DNA from: Yamagishiella unicocca
Lineage: Eukaryota; Chlorophyta; Chlorophyceae; Chlamydomonadales; Volvocaceae
Direction: 5' to 3'
Assembly: GCA_003116995.1 (NCBI GenBank)
Contig: BDSL01000031.1
Location: forward strand, 558,001-622,000
DNA length: 64,000 nucleotides
Position numbers and translations under genes: made by a program. Shown here in pieces: positions 1 through 12,631 of this stretch. Positions within the stretch are counted from its first letter, which is position 1; each line of letters starts with the position of its first letter. Under the pieces are notes generated by a model. It made no database searches. It saw nothing but the letters and a program-made list of their open reading frames with translations, and had not been told where the DNA came from.

Positions 1-3000
1 CGAGCGCAACAGCTTCGAGCAGCTTTGCATTAACTACGCAAACGAGCGATTGCAACAGCAGGTATGGCGGCATGTGCTTCGGCTGGGACGCAATGCAGGG
101 GCCGGTATGGCCAGGAAGGAGGAGTGGATTCTCCCCGCCGAAGGGAATCGAAGGGAATCGAAGGGGCGCACAGCTTGCCTCTTGACCTTTGCGCTCGTGA
201 TGTACTCCGGATGGGGGCTACAGTTTGTATTAACGGTTAGCTGCCTTTTGAACGTGGCGATTTTCCTGAAACGTAATGGTTGGGCCGCCTGCACGCAGTT
301 CACACACCACCTGTTCAAACTGGAGCAAATGGAGTACGAGAGCGAGGGTGTCGACTGGACCAAAGTGGAGTTCATCGACAACCAGGACTGCGTGGACGTG
401 TTCGAGCTGATGCCGCCCAAGGTACATAGCGCGGGGGCTGACGTGCTCACTGCTAAGGGGGTCCTCGGGGTAACGTGCAGAGAGATGGAAAGCTCTACGT
501 TCCCCTAAAACCGTTTCTAGAATGGCGACTTGCCTGACTGCGACCTGGATGCCGCATACCCTCCGAAAAGAAACGGCGGTGCTACGGCGCCGCGGTCATG
601 TGCCAGGACGGCTTTTTGCAATTGCGGGTGCGGTGAACCGGCATGAGTCATTAGCGGCTTCGCTTGGGAAGGAAGAAGACCTAACTGTGGTAGCGCAAGC
701 AACCCCGCTTGTGCGCATGCCTCATCTGGTTGCCATTGCAGGGCCTGGGCATGCTGGCAGTGCTGGACTCGCAGTGCAAGTTTCCGCGCGCGACCGACGC
801 GACGCTCCATATGCAACTGCTAGACGCGCTGGGCGCCCGGTCACACTTCGGCACCAACCCCCGGGTGCCCGGCAGCTTCATCATCCGGCACTACGCCGGT
901 GCCGTGCAGTACGACACGGGCGGGCTGCTGGACAAGAACAAGGACACGCTGGGCGCGGGTGGGTGACTGAACTTGCGTCTGGCAGGGCCCCGTGGCTATG
1001 TGGCTCGCGCTGCAGGGGGCGGCGGGCTCGTGCTCAAACTTTTGATGGGGCTTTTTGAGGGGATGTGTGTGTCACTGCCAAGCTACATGTTTGGCTTGAG
1101 GCTTTATGGTGTGTTGAATATGCCGTTTGTCCGCAGACCTAATCCAACTGATGGTGAGCAGCAACAAGCCCCTGATGACTGAGCTGGGCTCCGGCGTCCA
1201 GGATGAGGCGGAACGCAGCAACAAGAGGGGCCAGACGGTAGGTCTTATCGGCGCCTCGCCCGACTGGTTTATATAGCGCTGGCACTGAGACCATAGTGGG
1301 TGTGGCGAGCATCAACTCACAGGTCGTGAACGCGCGGCGAGTATGCTGTGTGGCCGTGCCCGTGGCTGCCAGTATTGCTTTTGTTTCCATCTTGTCCTTA
1401 CAAGGTATCGGATCAATCGCTTGACGGAGCTTTCCCGATTCATATATTTACCAACACGCAGGTCATCACGCGGTTTGGCCAGCAACTCCGAGAGCTGGTT
1501 TCGGAGCTGGACACGACGGGGCTACACTTCGTGCGCTGCATCAAGCCCAACGCACAGCTTATTCCCAACAGCATGGATCCGTCCGCCACGCTGCACCAGC
1601 TGCGGTAAGGTCGCGGCGCGCGCCGCTTGCTCAACAATTGCGACTGCCTGCTGGAGTCTTTTGGCTTGCACGCCATCGTAACAAAGCTAATCGCGCAATG
1701 TCCGCTCGCCCCATGGCGTGTTGCAGGTGCTGCGGTGTGCTGGAGGTTGCCCGTGTATCCGCAGCCGGCTTCCCCACTCGGTACCGTCTCGAGGACTTCG
1801 CCGCGCGCTACAGCTTGCTGCTTTCACCGGACGAGCAGCAGATGCTGCAGCGGCAGCAGGGCCCCGCTGGCATACGGCAGGTATTGTTGGGGCTCGAACT
1901 TCAGAGCTGGGAGTATTCTGCCCGTACTCTCACATTGCTTGCGAATGGGGTTCTCTTAGGGAGCACTTGATAGACCGCTGAGTATCCGTCTGATGACCGT
2001 TGTCTGCATTGGAAAACGCCGCATGCCTGCAGGTCTGCTTGACGCTGCTCGAGCGGTTCGGGCTCCGGGTAGGGCAGTATCAGCTGGGGCGGACCAAGGT
2101 CTTCTTCCGGCCCGGCGTGTTGGGCCTCGTCGAGGACAGGTGCGCGCAGCCTGCAAACCTGTGTAGCACGTAGGCCGCAACACAACACGCCGCACAAATC
2201 CTTATTTCTCGTTGCACTGGCTACCGGATCTTATGTATGGGGCTGGGCAACCGGGCACTGCCTCTCGCGGAGCACGTCCGTATGTGTGTTGATGGTGTCT
2301 GCTGCTGCACTATATGTGTTATGGTGCTGCCCCGACGCAGGTGGGCGCGCATGCAGGCGTCCGTCTTGGCCGTACAGGCGGGGTGGCGCATGTACCGGTG
2401 CCGCGTGGCCTACCTGCAGATGCTTCGCGCCGCCAACGTCATGCAGGTCAGCAGCTGGGCGGGTCGCAGGTGGCTCGTGGGCGGTGGCTCGTGGGCGGTG
2501 GCTCGTGGGCGGTGGCTCGTGGGCGGTGGGCACTCGTAAGCACTCCCGCAGGATGCCCACATGCGCAATCCCAGTGGTTTGGGCCGTGGGGTAGCCCGGT
2601 ATGTTTTTACTCGTTTAGGGTATCTTTGGGGCATAATGCATGACGGGCTGCAAATGTACGTGTTGGGCGCGACGAAATTCCTCTCAACTCGCTGTGCCGT
2701 CGCGACTGCTGAACACCCCAACGATCGCAGGCCTTGTGGCGCGGTCGGATCGCCCGGCTGGCGTACAAGGAGCTGGCGGCCCAGCACGCGGCGGCCATCG
2801 TGTTCCAGAGGGTGTGGCGCATGCACGCCGCGCGGTCGCAGTTCCTGCGCGTCAAGCAAGCCGTCATCACCATCCAGACCAAGGGCTACCGCACCTGGAA
2901 GTTCAGCCGGTGGCTGTCGCGAGTCATGCAGGTAGGCGGAGGCACGTTAAGGCCGCCAGCAACGTATGTGCCCCTCTTGCCGCGGGGGCCTGGCCTGGTC

Positions 3001-5876
3001 AGGGGCACATGACGTCATCTCCATGTCTGCATTCTGGAGCCGTGTTTCTGCGCTCATCTCTCTTGAGCCTTCTACGTCCGTGCCTGCAGGCCCGCGACCG
3101 GGCGGACCTGGCGGCGGAGGAGGTCAAGGTCAAGTCCAAGCTGGAGGCGGACTGGTTCAGTGCCTTGCGCGCCGAGTACAGCGTCAGCATGGAGGACGTG
3201 CCAACAGCGCTGGCGGCGTGGCGGGAGTGCTGCAACGCCGGTGAGAGGGCCAGCCGGCACCGCAACGGCGCTGATCATCGCGATGTTTCCCGGCTGGGTG
3301 TCGTTACATGTCGAGTTGTTCAAACATAAGGCCCGGATGCGACGATGCGTTGGCTGCTAGCACGTCAACGGAAACCTGTACCCGCCCACGTAGGCGCCAC
3401 GAGCTTGGAGGCTGTCCGGGAAGCGCTCGCGGTCTGGCGGTTGTCGCATGAGGCGCCGCTGCAGGGCCGGCGGTCTCACAGCACGGTGTCAGATGGGGGG
3501 GGCGCGGAGGGTGCTCTGGCGTCAGGGGAGCACGCGGCTGCGGTGTCCGTCGTCGCGGGCGAGGCTGCAGCAGCTGAGGCCCAGCTGGCAGCTACGCCGG
3601 TGCCTGCGCCGCCTGTAGTCGCAGCCGCACCGCCACCTCGGCCGCCGGTGATGATCATGACGCCGGCGGTGGTCACACCTGCAGTGGTCAACCGGTTCGA
3701 GCTGGCGCAGGAGCTAGCCATCCAGGTGAGGTTGCCCCATTGCGCGTTGTCCGTCCACAGCGGGTGTGCTTGCTACTGCTTTTCTCTCCAGGTTGCGCTG
3801 GACGGGGAATCGGCACCTGACAGGCTTGGCTCCACGCGGTTCCAATGTGCTCGTTCGCTGACTCGGCCGCAGGTGGAGCGGCTGAACCTGGAGAACGTCA
3901 AGCTGCAGAAGCAGTTGCAGCTGGAGCGCAACCTGACGCAGCGCTACCAGCACAAGTGCGAGGAGCAGGGTGTCAACTGGCTGGAGCAGAACCGCCTGCT
4001 GCAGGCCTACATCCAAAAGGTATGTATCAATTCACGGCGGCCCATGACCGCTGCCCAGCCGTCGTGCACCTTCGACACTCCTCACTGAACGCCTGTCCTC
4101 GCCCCACTTGTGTGCGCGCGCAGTGCCGTGCCATGTTTGGTGACAGCCAGCTGCCGCCGCTGCCGAAGCAAGTTGCGGCCTTCACGCAGCCGGTCGAGGA
4201 CGGTGAGGGCCACCACATGATCCCCGCAGCGCTTGGCGGTGCGGGCGCCGTGTCCGTCATGCGCGCCTCCCTGGAGCAGAACGCAGCTGGGACCCCGACG
4301 GTATCGTCGCCCAACAACATGGCGCGCGGCACGCAGCACAGCACGGCCAGCGCCTCGTTCGGGACGCAGTATACCGTTGTCAGCGCCACCCTGGCGACTC
4401 AGACCGAGGAGGGGGAAGAGGCGATGCGCGCGCTGGCGGAGCCACCCGCCTCACCGGGTGTCAGCTTGGCGACACAGACCAACACGGAGCTGCTGTCGAA
4501 GGCAACGCAGCAGAGCATCCCGATCGTGACCTTTGCGACTCAGACGGACACGGAGCTGCTGCCTCCCCCGCCAGAGTCCCCGGCCCCGCGCGTCACCAGT
4601 GCCGCTGGCACCCAGACACTGGCGTCTCCCGCCACAGCGACCGTGGGCACCGAGACGGACCGTCACGTGTCAGGCTCCGCCGTGGTGCCCCTCGTCGGCG
4701 TGATACCCGTTGGCGCCCTGCCAGACGCAGGCGAGTCAGCGGTGTCCACACCCGTCTCGCGGGGAGTCTCCGCTTTCGCCAATGCGGCCGCTGCGGAGCA
4801 GGCAGCGGGGGCGTTCCACTCGCCCAGCCAGTCCATGGCTTCGGAGCCCATGTCAGTGGACCGCGCCCCCAGCTCACTCGGCATGCAGTCGCCGGCTGTT
4901 GGCAGTGAGGCGCGCGGGATGCCGCCGCCTGGCGGGCCGTCCAATGGCGGCGGCGCCGGCCCCATTGCTCCCACCAACGCGAGCCAGCGATACGTGACGA
5001 AGCTTGGGGAGGAGCTGGAACGGGTCATGCAGGGTAAGGCCGCCTGATATCCCGTAGCGCGCTCCAGTCGGGCGTGGTGTACGTGGGGTGCAGCGGCCTA
5101 TGGCGCGCAGCGGACTTGGCTGAGATAGCTTTCGAGGTCAGGGAAGAAGACCAACCTTGGAGTAGCATTCTTCGGGCGCCATGTCCTTTGCCTTTAATAT
5201 GCGCTCCTTTTTCCTATCGGTTTCATTTGCAACGCCACACTCGGTACGTCACTCACTCAATGCCCGCTTCGCGCCCGCCACCCTGCAGTGTTGCCGGACG
5301 ACGTATCGTTCATCCGTGAGGTGCACGAGGGGCAGGTGGTGGCGCCTGAGATGGACCCCGGCGTGGAGTTGTTCAAGCTCAAGAAGAAGTTCGACGTGTG
5401 GAAGCGCGAGTTCAAGGAGAAGCTCCGAACGACAGGTACGAGGCAGGCGCACCCTGCTTGCCCCATGTTGCGTGCACTCACTCACTGCAGCTCCGATATG
5501 CGTGCTAACGACTTGCATGCTGTTTTATGTCGAATGATAACGAACACAACGAACACACTGGCTTGCTTGCGCAGAGGAGGTACTGCGGAAAATCGAGCTC
5601 ATGGAGGGGCGATCCACCGGCCGCGAGCAGCAGGGGGCCAGCAGCGATCCGCTGCGGCCCAGCCAGTCGATTCGGGTCGCCGGTCCGGCCAGCGCAGGGC
5701 CTCACGGCGCACGGCCGGGAGCGGCTGCCGTGCCCAGCGCGCCGCCGCGGTCGGGTAGCGACGCAGGATCCCGCCCGGCGCCACCCGACTCGGGCGGCCC
5801 GGGCAGCGCTTCGCGGAGGAAGACGGCGGGCAGCTCAAAGCTGCTCAACAAACTGTTTAGCAACAATGCGCGCTGA
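1..5876 (+). CDS. Class VIII-like unconventional myosin heavy chain (5'-partial)
   Basis: Actin-based motor; only the C-terminal part is here, the first exon being cut by the window edge. Exons by splice-site reading: 1-61, 299-421, 742-958, 1137-1237, 1462-1604, 1727-1880, 2033-2139, 2341-2446, 2731-2931, 3090-3240, 3394-3725, 3873-4019, 4124-5033, 5289-5435, 5575-5876; all phases agree and give about 1066 residues. Seen in order: relay-helix region (SFEQLCINYANERLQQ), FTHHLFKLEQ, HFVRCIKPN, converter (GRTKVFFRPGVLGLVEDR), four IQ motifs (2341-2931), a coiled coil (3873-4019), a long low-complexity Ser/Thr/Pro insert with repeated TQT motifs (4124-5033), then a charged helix FKLKKKFDVWKREFKEKL. 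That last element resembles the C-terminal helix of plant class VIII myosins, and no class XI DIL domain is present. Class VIII is therefore favoured over XI. A TGTAA at 6502-6506 is a possible poly(A) signal. Confidence 0.9.
2471..2526. repeat. 14-bp tandem repeat in a myosin intron
   Basis: Four near-identical copies of tggctcgtgggcgg lie in the intron after the first IQ exon. They look like a private minisatellite with no other copies in the window. Confidence 0.85.
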
Positions 5877-7182
5877 CGGATGGCTCCTGGCATCGGGTCG
5901 ACGACTGCTTTCGTGGCGGTGCCGTACACTGAACGTCATCGCGTGGGGGCTAGGGGGTCATCGTGGCGGGCGCAACGCGTGTGCATTTGGGGCGCTGCAG
6001 AATAGACGTGGGTATTGGTTAGAGGATGACGACTAACTGTATCCGTAGTTGAACGAGCCGCTGCATCTTACAAGTGGTGTGCCCCATGTGATAAAACTAC
6101 AGCAGTCCTCAGGTACAGATTGACAGACAGGGCCGTGGAAAGGGCGTGCAAACCGGACACTCCTGTCCAAAACCTTAAGCGCGAGTTAGTTGTTATTCAT
6201 GAGGGCTGCATGTCTGCCCCGCGTTGCCGATGCCGTTTGGGTTCCATTCACTGTAGCACGCTGCGCTCCGGCTCCGAACTGTAGGCGTTGCAGCGGCATG
6301 CAGAGCCGCTACGCTAGAGCCCATCAAGTGTGCTGAGTTCCATTTCCACCGCGCTGGCCTGGATTGCCTGGTCCAAGCCAGTGGACTGGTGTGTCTGCTG
6401 CATCTGCACTGTCCCACAACGGTGTCAGTGAAACCCTGTCGTTTTGACGCGTCTTCCCTTCGGGCGAGATGCACTCTTATGACGCCGCCATGTACGCTAC
6501 CTGTAAACATATTCATGTCATCGGACGGTATGGAGCAGATTTGTGTGTCGGGCTGGGAAGTCGCGATCCTGCTTGGCTGGTTGCGAGCTTGCGTCTAGTG
6601 TGCATGATTCAAACTGTGTCCAACTATAGGCCCTCAAAATCCACCGAGGCTCCTCCTGTTAGCTAAGTTAATTCATTTCAGGAAGCGTACACGTGGTGCT
6701 ATGAATCGGAGCGCTTGGTACCCTACATGCGCACATAGGCAGCCTGTTGGGTTGCCAGGACACGTCGGTTTCCGTGCCTGGATCCTCCATCCACGCAAAG
6801 CCGCAGAGCCAAGTGCAATGCCCTGCGCTGTGCTCACACCGCTGCCTCCTTTCCGGCAGCACCCGGTCATGTGTGCAACCCAGCCATAAGCCACAAGCGG
6901 TCAATCGCCCGCACCCAGTTGGGGTCTGGGGCTCCTCTTTCAACCATCCTTGGGGCTATACTCGCATCCCATGCTGCGCCTGGATCTTCCACATCCACGA
7001 CTCCTGCCGACTACACCCCATCCAATAGCTGCACAGCAGCCCCACACCAGCAGCCCCTCCGCCCCCATCCAGGCCCTGTGCAGCTCGGTAGTAGGCAGCG
7101 CCGACGTGCATACTAGGGCCATCATGCCAGTCGCTGATGCCGCCGCTCCTCTCCGGTCCTGTCCTGTCCTCTCCGCGCCAGC
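5877..7182. other. Convergent 3' region between the myosin and DnaJ genes
   Basis: This is about 1.3 kb between two converging coding regions. I find no supportable gene here. It should hold both 3' UTRs. TGTAA at 6502-6506 suits the myosin transcript. I saw no obvious TGTAA on the minus strand for the DnaJ transcript. Confidence 0.6.
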
Positions 7183-10100
7183 TAGTACACGGACTGATGC
7201 CGTCGAACCTTGAGCTTTTCGTTGACTCGGTCGATCTCTTCGCACGCATCCAGCTTCATGGCGCGCGCCTGCGTGAAGGGCGCGCGTCACACCACTACAC
7301 CTCGACACAAGTAGTAGGACTACAGATGTACTTAAGACAAGAACGCAGCCAGCAGCAGTCACAGTATTTGGTATCTCTGTTGCATTCGACGGCACCCAGG
7401 ATAACTATAAGTCCCTATCAGTCGACACACGCTTCCGCTCTTGGATATGCGTATCATATCCCCGGGCCCCGACCCCCACCACGCCCTCGCTGTCCTCTCC
7501 CAGCCCCACCGACCCACCTGCTCGCGGTTGCCCCAGCTCCACGCCCTGTGCCGCATCAACCGCTCCTGCTGGCACCGAGCCTCAAGGCGCTCGTAGTACG
7601 CGCTCTCGACCTGTCCAGAGGGCACGAAAAATGTAAATGCCGCCGATCCAACTGGAGATAACGGCCATATTCCCTCCGTCCCTCGCGACTCCCGTGCGGT
7701 TCACAACCTGCCCACGAGGTCCCCCAAAGGGCGCATCGGTAATCACTGCATCCGACGCCCCCGCGCACCTGCTGCTCCAACCGTAGCCTGGCATGGCTGC
7801 CGATCGGATAGGACCTCTCCAGGTCAGCGATGCTCTTGACGTAGAAGGGAACCTCTAGGCGGGCTGTGCGGATCGCCACGTTGTACGACGACTCCTGGAC
7901 CAAGCTGTACGGCGGCGACTGGCTACCTGCGTTGTAAGCCACCCCAGGACATCTTACAGATCTGAACGGGGCGAACCAGCGGCGCCCGCCAAGCAACGCA
8001 ATCACGGTCCGTGCTCACTTTGGAAAAACGTGAAGACCAGTATGAGCAGGATGGGCATCAGCTGCAGTAGCCCCAGCATGGCCGCTCTCTGCTGCTGCTC
8101 CTGCCCGCCGGCAGCGGCGCCACCGCCGCCGCCGTGGGTGCCGCCCTGCGCACCGGCCCCCTGATGTCCGTGCCCGTGCCCGTGTCCGTGCGGGCGCCTC
8201 TGCGTTCCCGACGACGCACAGCACACACGTCAACCATCCCGTCCTCCACATCCAAGCCAACAGGCAGCAGCAGCGCGGTGGGCGCCGCCAGGTTGCACTT
8301 GGAGGGGGGTGGGTGGGTGGAAGCAGCAACCAGAAGCAAGGGCAGCACTGCACCTCCAACCCCCCATTGCTTACCTGCCGCACGCCCCCGAACTGGGTTC
8401 GGAAGGAGTGTGGCGATCCGAAGGCGCCCCTGTGGCGTGGTGACACATACAGGGCCTATATTAACCACAGGCACCTAGACGGCGTAAGCATCGGCTTGGC
8501 TTCCCCCAGGCTTTCCCTTACTGGGGTGCACGGCTTTAAAAGCGGAACGCTCATTGTCAGCGGAAGCGATTTTTGCCGATGACGCCGTATACATGTCAAA
8601 AGATACACTCGGTGTGCGGCAGCAGCGGACGATACCATGGTCCTGATGAAGCCCCACTGGCGCTTCCCCCTTACCCGAAGAACATGTTGAAGATCTCCTC
8701 GGGGTCAAATTCCTCCCCAGACGTGTAGTACGTGTAGCCGCCAGGGCCAGGGCCCGCGCCACCACCCCGCTGCGCGGCTGCAGCCGCCGTCGCCTACGGG
8801 AAATGACGATGCCATTACACACACGCCGGGAGCTGTGGTGCTAATCTGTTATCAGTATCCTCCTGGCCTGGCCTGGCCTGACCTAGCTGACCCAGAAGAG
8901 CTTCGCAAGCAAAGCAAAAACAAGCATGGAGTATATGCAGTCGATGCACGCACCGCCGCACTGTTCTCGTAGCCCGTGCGGTCGTAGTAGGCCCGCTTGT
9001 CCGCGTCCGACAAGCAGTTGAAAGCCTTGGAGACGCCCTTGAAGGCCTCGTCGCTGTGGTGCGCTTTGTTTTTGTCTGGGTGCAGCTTAAGCGCCAGCTA
9101 CGTGGGCAGGGACGGTCGGGCAGTGCATGAGCAACTGATGCCAGACTGGGTTGCTCGCGTCTTGCTAAAGTTTTTTAGTCCTCGCCAGCATACTCCTAGG
9201 TCTCGACCCACCCCTTCCCGTACATTGGCTATTCGAGCGCCACTTCGCGACGTCAAGTTACTCTGTGACTAAGGAGGGCTCCTTGCAAGGTGACGCGAAG
9301 CCCAGGTAGGTAGGTAGGTGCTGGAACTGCATGTGTTCGTGTGGACATGTAACTGGAACCTCCATCATGCCGCTGTCGCACCTTGCGGTAGGCCTTCTTA
9401 ATGTCATCGTCAGTGGCATCCTTGGCTATGCCAAGAATCTCGTAGAAATCTTTCGCTTTGAGGACCTGCGCCACCAACGCCCTCTGCTCCGGCGTTCCCT
9501 GCGCAAGGAGCAGGGAGCTCTTGAGGGTTAGCCGCAAGGAGCAGTGAAGCAGGAAATGCGAGGAGTGGGGCATCGACGGGTTACACCTTCAAAACCTATC
9601 TCGCGGGGAGTTGCCAACAATACCCGCATGTGGCTACCCACTTGTGGGTGCCCTCGTGCACCCGCCTGAGACTATTTACCCCACTGCGGCATTCTTAGCC
9701 TCGCCCCCCTCCCCCCGCGTTTACATGTGATTGCAGATTTTAGGAGCTCGGTGATGGACGTTTTCATACCATTACAATTGGGTATCAGTTCCAGGACCAA
9801 CGTACCGGGTCCTCAACAACCGCTGCTGCAGGCTTGGATTGCCTCGGGGGCTTGGGCGGCAAGTTTGGCCCCGCGTCACCCGTCCTGTTGGATGCGTGGC
9901 TTGTCCCATGTCTGCTGTGACTGTGACCGTTAGCATGCGCATGGGAATGCTGATTGTGGCTAGTGCTCGGTCCGGAGGACTGCTTCGCCGCGCGGGCTGC
10001 CTCCAGCGCCTCAACAACAGATTGCGCCTGCAGTTCATGTTAAGCGGCACCCTGCTTAAGGAAACCACGGACCTCACCCCGTTCACAAGGATCCTGTGCG

Positions 10101-10280
10101 GGCAGCTCTGCCCGTGCGCCCGAACGAGGTACTCTTCTTTGCTTCTCCCACCTCAACGCTGGAATAGAGCCTCTGCGCCTTCTTAGCAAACTTCTCCGCT
10201 TTTTCGAGTTGGTCCAGTGCTATGCACTGCCGAGCAATCGCAAGGCATTTTCTTGCTTCATCCTTGTTCGCTTCTGTCAT
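7183..10280 (-). CDS. ER membrane DnaJ (Hsp40) protein, DNAJB12/DNAJB14 type
   Basis: Co-chaperone expected to recruit Hsp70 to the cytosolic face of the ER. The start at 10280 gives MTEANKDEARKCLAIAR, matching the conserved N-terminal helix of the DNAJB12/14 family. A linker rich in His, Ser and Ala follows (about 9790-10030). The J domain spans two exons: KDFYEILGIAKDATDDDIKK (about 9370-9470), then LALKLHPDKNKAH with the essential HPD and FNCLSDADKRAYYDRTGYE (about 8955-9100). Next come GEEFDPEEIFNMFFG (about 8680-8795), a His/Gly-rich stretch and one membrane segment LGLLQLMPILLILVFTFF (about 8020-8080). The C-terminal DUF1977-type domain (SQSPPYSLVQESSYNV, LEVPFYV) covers 7760-7950. The final exon encodes ARAMKLDACEEIDRVNEKL and ends at the stop at 7183-7185. 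Order and topology match the family; I am sure of the family but not of every exon edge. Confidence 0.9.
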
Positions 10281-10827
10281 AGTTAAGTGAGCACAGCTAT
10301 GAACAAGAAGTGCAAGTGTCAAGCCTTCAATGATGCCCGTAATCAAAGAACATAGCAGTGCTGGCCGTAACTCAAAGGCTATAAACTCCTATCGGACTGC
10401 CTTCCATAAAGCCCTTAAAGGTTGTGAAACCAGGTAACCAGCTATTGGCAAAGTACGGTGTACGGCGTGCACCCTGCGGCGCAACATGTGACGCCTCGAT
10501 GCACGCACAGCTCGCGCAAGCCGTGATGCATTTCAGCTTGAGTCGCGGAAGATCATATCATCAGACAGCTAAAATGTTATATGGATGTAATCTACTATAT
10601 CATACTCTACGCGGGGGTTCCGGTACTTACAGGTCCCCGCCAAAAGGACGCGTTACTGCTGCGGGGCACGGGCGGGGGATGGATCACAGGGGCAGGGGCA
10701 GACGGGGCAAGGGCAGAGAGGTCAGGGGTAGACGGGGGCGCGGCCAACGAGGGCACATCCCCGAAGCTTGTGCTGATCCGCTTGCGTACGGCTCAAACTG
10801 GCGCACCAGCCGTACCCAATGCCACCC
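10281..10827. other. Intergenic region upstream of the DnaJ gene
   Basis: This holds the 5' flank of the DnaJ gene (minus strand) and a G-rich, low-complexity tract at about 10660-10760. No gene can be supported; plus-strand ORFs here lack splice or homology support. Confidence 0.5.
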
Positions 10828-11970
10828 TTACACGTACAGGCCCCTGAAGCTGATCGCCTTGACAGCGCGCCAGGGCCCGCTTAGCACCTTGGTAAGCAGT
10901 AGGAGCCAGGCAACTAGTCACCAAGGTCGGCTGTCGCTCCATAGCTGATGATGATGCACATTCCCCATGATCTGTCCTTCAACCCTTCTTTGCACCACAG
11001 CGGATAGAGGCGGCGACGCGACGAAACGACTCACCACTGCCTCAGTCTGCCTCGGCCGGTACGTAGACGGGCGCAGACGGTGCAGGATCCCTAGGATGTA
11101 GAACTGCTGCCACGCGTTAGGCCGCATAGCAGTCCGTCCATATAGCAGTCCGTCCATATAGCAGTCCGTCCATATAGCAGTCCGTCCATATAGCAGTCCG
11201 TCCATATAGCAGTCCGTCCATATAGCAGTCGGTCCAAATAGCAGTCCGTCCATATAGCAGTCGGTCCAAATAGCAGTCGGCCCATACTCGTTCCTTCAGA
11301 CCTTTCTGCACTCGTTACAGGCCGGAATGTTACGTATACACGGCACGGGGCGCCGCTTCTCAACAGCGGCGGCCTCGTAGGCTGGCACAGCTTTGTGAGC
11401 CCCGTAGTACACGGCAGGCCGCAGGCAGCCAGCGGAGTAGCGGAGAAATGCGTGCTGGGGCCGCACCGGGGTGTTGTATAAAACCGCACCGGGGTGGGGC
11501 CATCTTGCTACGTGTCTCGTGGCCTGACACTGTCACAGAATGCGGCACGAGGCACGAGGTGCTGGTGGCGGCGGGGCTGCGGCATGAGAGGTGGCGGGCA
11601 CGAGAGGGGCACGGGAGCGAGGACGGGCGAGGCACGCCGTGCGACCACCGACGGGCCGAGTCGGCTCCAGGTCGCAGCACTGGGGATTGCTTTAGCGGTA
11701 CGGTACGGTACGGACGCCGATGGGGGACGGGGTGCAGAGAGGTGCCCCGTGATCCGGGACCGGAACGGAACGAGATGGGATGCCGGAGGAACGCATGTAG
11801 CCACGAGCAAGGAGGAGAAAGGCGGTAGTGCAGCAAAAACGCGTGTCGTCTGTGGGCTTGTGTAGAATCCCGCCGGGGAGGGGTGGGAGCGGGCCATGGA
11901 TGGAAGCTGCAAGAGCTGCTATGGCACTTAGGCGGGAGATCCGTTGGGCATGAGGGGCTCTGAAGATCAT
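10828..11970 (-). CDS. Candidate small protein with an organelle-type leader (tentative gene model)
   Basis: I do not recognise this protein. The ATG at 11968-11970 starts MIFRAPHAQRISRLSAIAAL, rich in Arg, Ser and Ala with no acidic residues, as in mitochondrial presequences. Three downstream minus-strand segments join in phase 0 at GT-AG sites: an exon ending at 11302 (AYEAAAVEKRRPVPC, then IRNIPACNECRK), 11103-11035 (FYILGILHRLRPSTY) and 10887-10828 (VLSGPWRAVKAISFRGLYV, then stop). The intron between the first two of these carries a 16-bp minisatellite. The link between the leader and the first segment is not resolved. A TGTAA overlaps the stop codon. A plus-strand alternative with open segments over 10838-10890 and 11322-11480 cannot be excluded. 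The model is inference from splice sites and peptide character only. Confidence 0.35.
11125..11282. repeat. 16-bp minisatellite
   Basis: About nine to ten copies of the unit tatagcagtccgtcca stand head to tail, with a few tccaaatagcagtcgg variants. All frames are open because the unit carries no stop in the repeated phase, so the repetitive ORFs here (LLYGRTAIWTD-like) are artefacts. Confidence 0.95.
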
Positions 11971-12631
11971 CGTGCATAGACACGCACACGGACGCACCGC
12001 ACGGGGCCGCTGCACGCAACCGGAGGGAACGTCTTCAATTCCCACTTAAGGCCATTCCCTAAGTCTTGCGCTTTGCAAGCTGAAATGTTTCAGTACTTCG
12101 GGGTACATCCAAGCGCACGTGGACTGGATTGGCAGGGGTTGTTGGGCAGGGGCAGCGTGACAAGTTTATCCTATCACGCCGAGCGAGCGAGCCGCCTGTA
12201 TATCGTGGTGACAAGTGGAGAAAGCCTGCAAATGCGTGTCCATTGGTAATGAGCGGTTACGTTCTGTCAAAGTTTATAACAACAGACTGGCGGACGGAAA
12301 GGGGTTGGGGTTACGAAGAGGAAGGAGAGAAGGGACGGGGAGGGAACAGGAGGGAAGGCAGGGGCGTCGGGGGGAAGTAAACAGGGCCCAGCCGGCAAAA
12401 CTACTCGGCTCTACACATTCTGTGCGACCCGGACTGTTCATGCGGCATAATGGCAGAAGATACATTCTATTAGCTATCGCGGAAGTGAGCATTGGACATG
12501 CAACACCAGGCCGTACATAACGGTTACAAGGTCGCCATGCAATAACCAGTCCGACTAAGCTTGTCAGCTAAGATAATGTGCCACTGCCTTAATTACTCCA
12601 AGCTTAATCGCTTTGCAACTGCTTATTGATA
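11971..12631. other. 5' flank of the GT77-like gene, likely a divergent promoter region
   Basis: The stretch lies between the tentative minus-strand gene and the start of the glycosyltransferase. It includes a purine-rich tract at about 12300-12380 (ggaaggagagaagggacggg) and AT-richer sequence just before the ATG. No coding signal is seen. Confidence 0.4.

Noticed and set aside
10424..11480. Plus-strand glycosyltransferase-like peptide (PLLNSGGLVGW, about 11345-11380)
   Set aside because: Suggestive of an LNSGG motif, but no catalytic DxD or in-phase upstream exon was found; the minus-strand model joins better.
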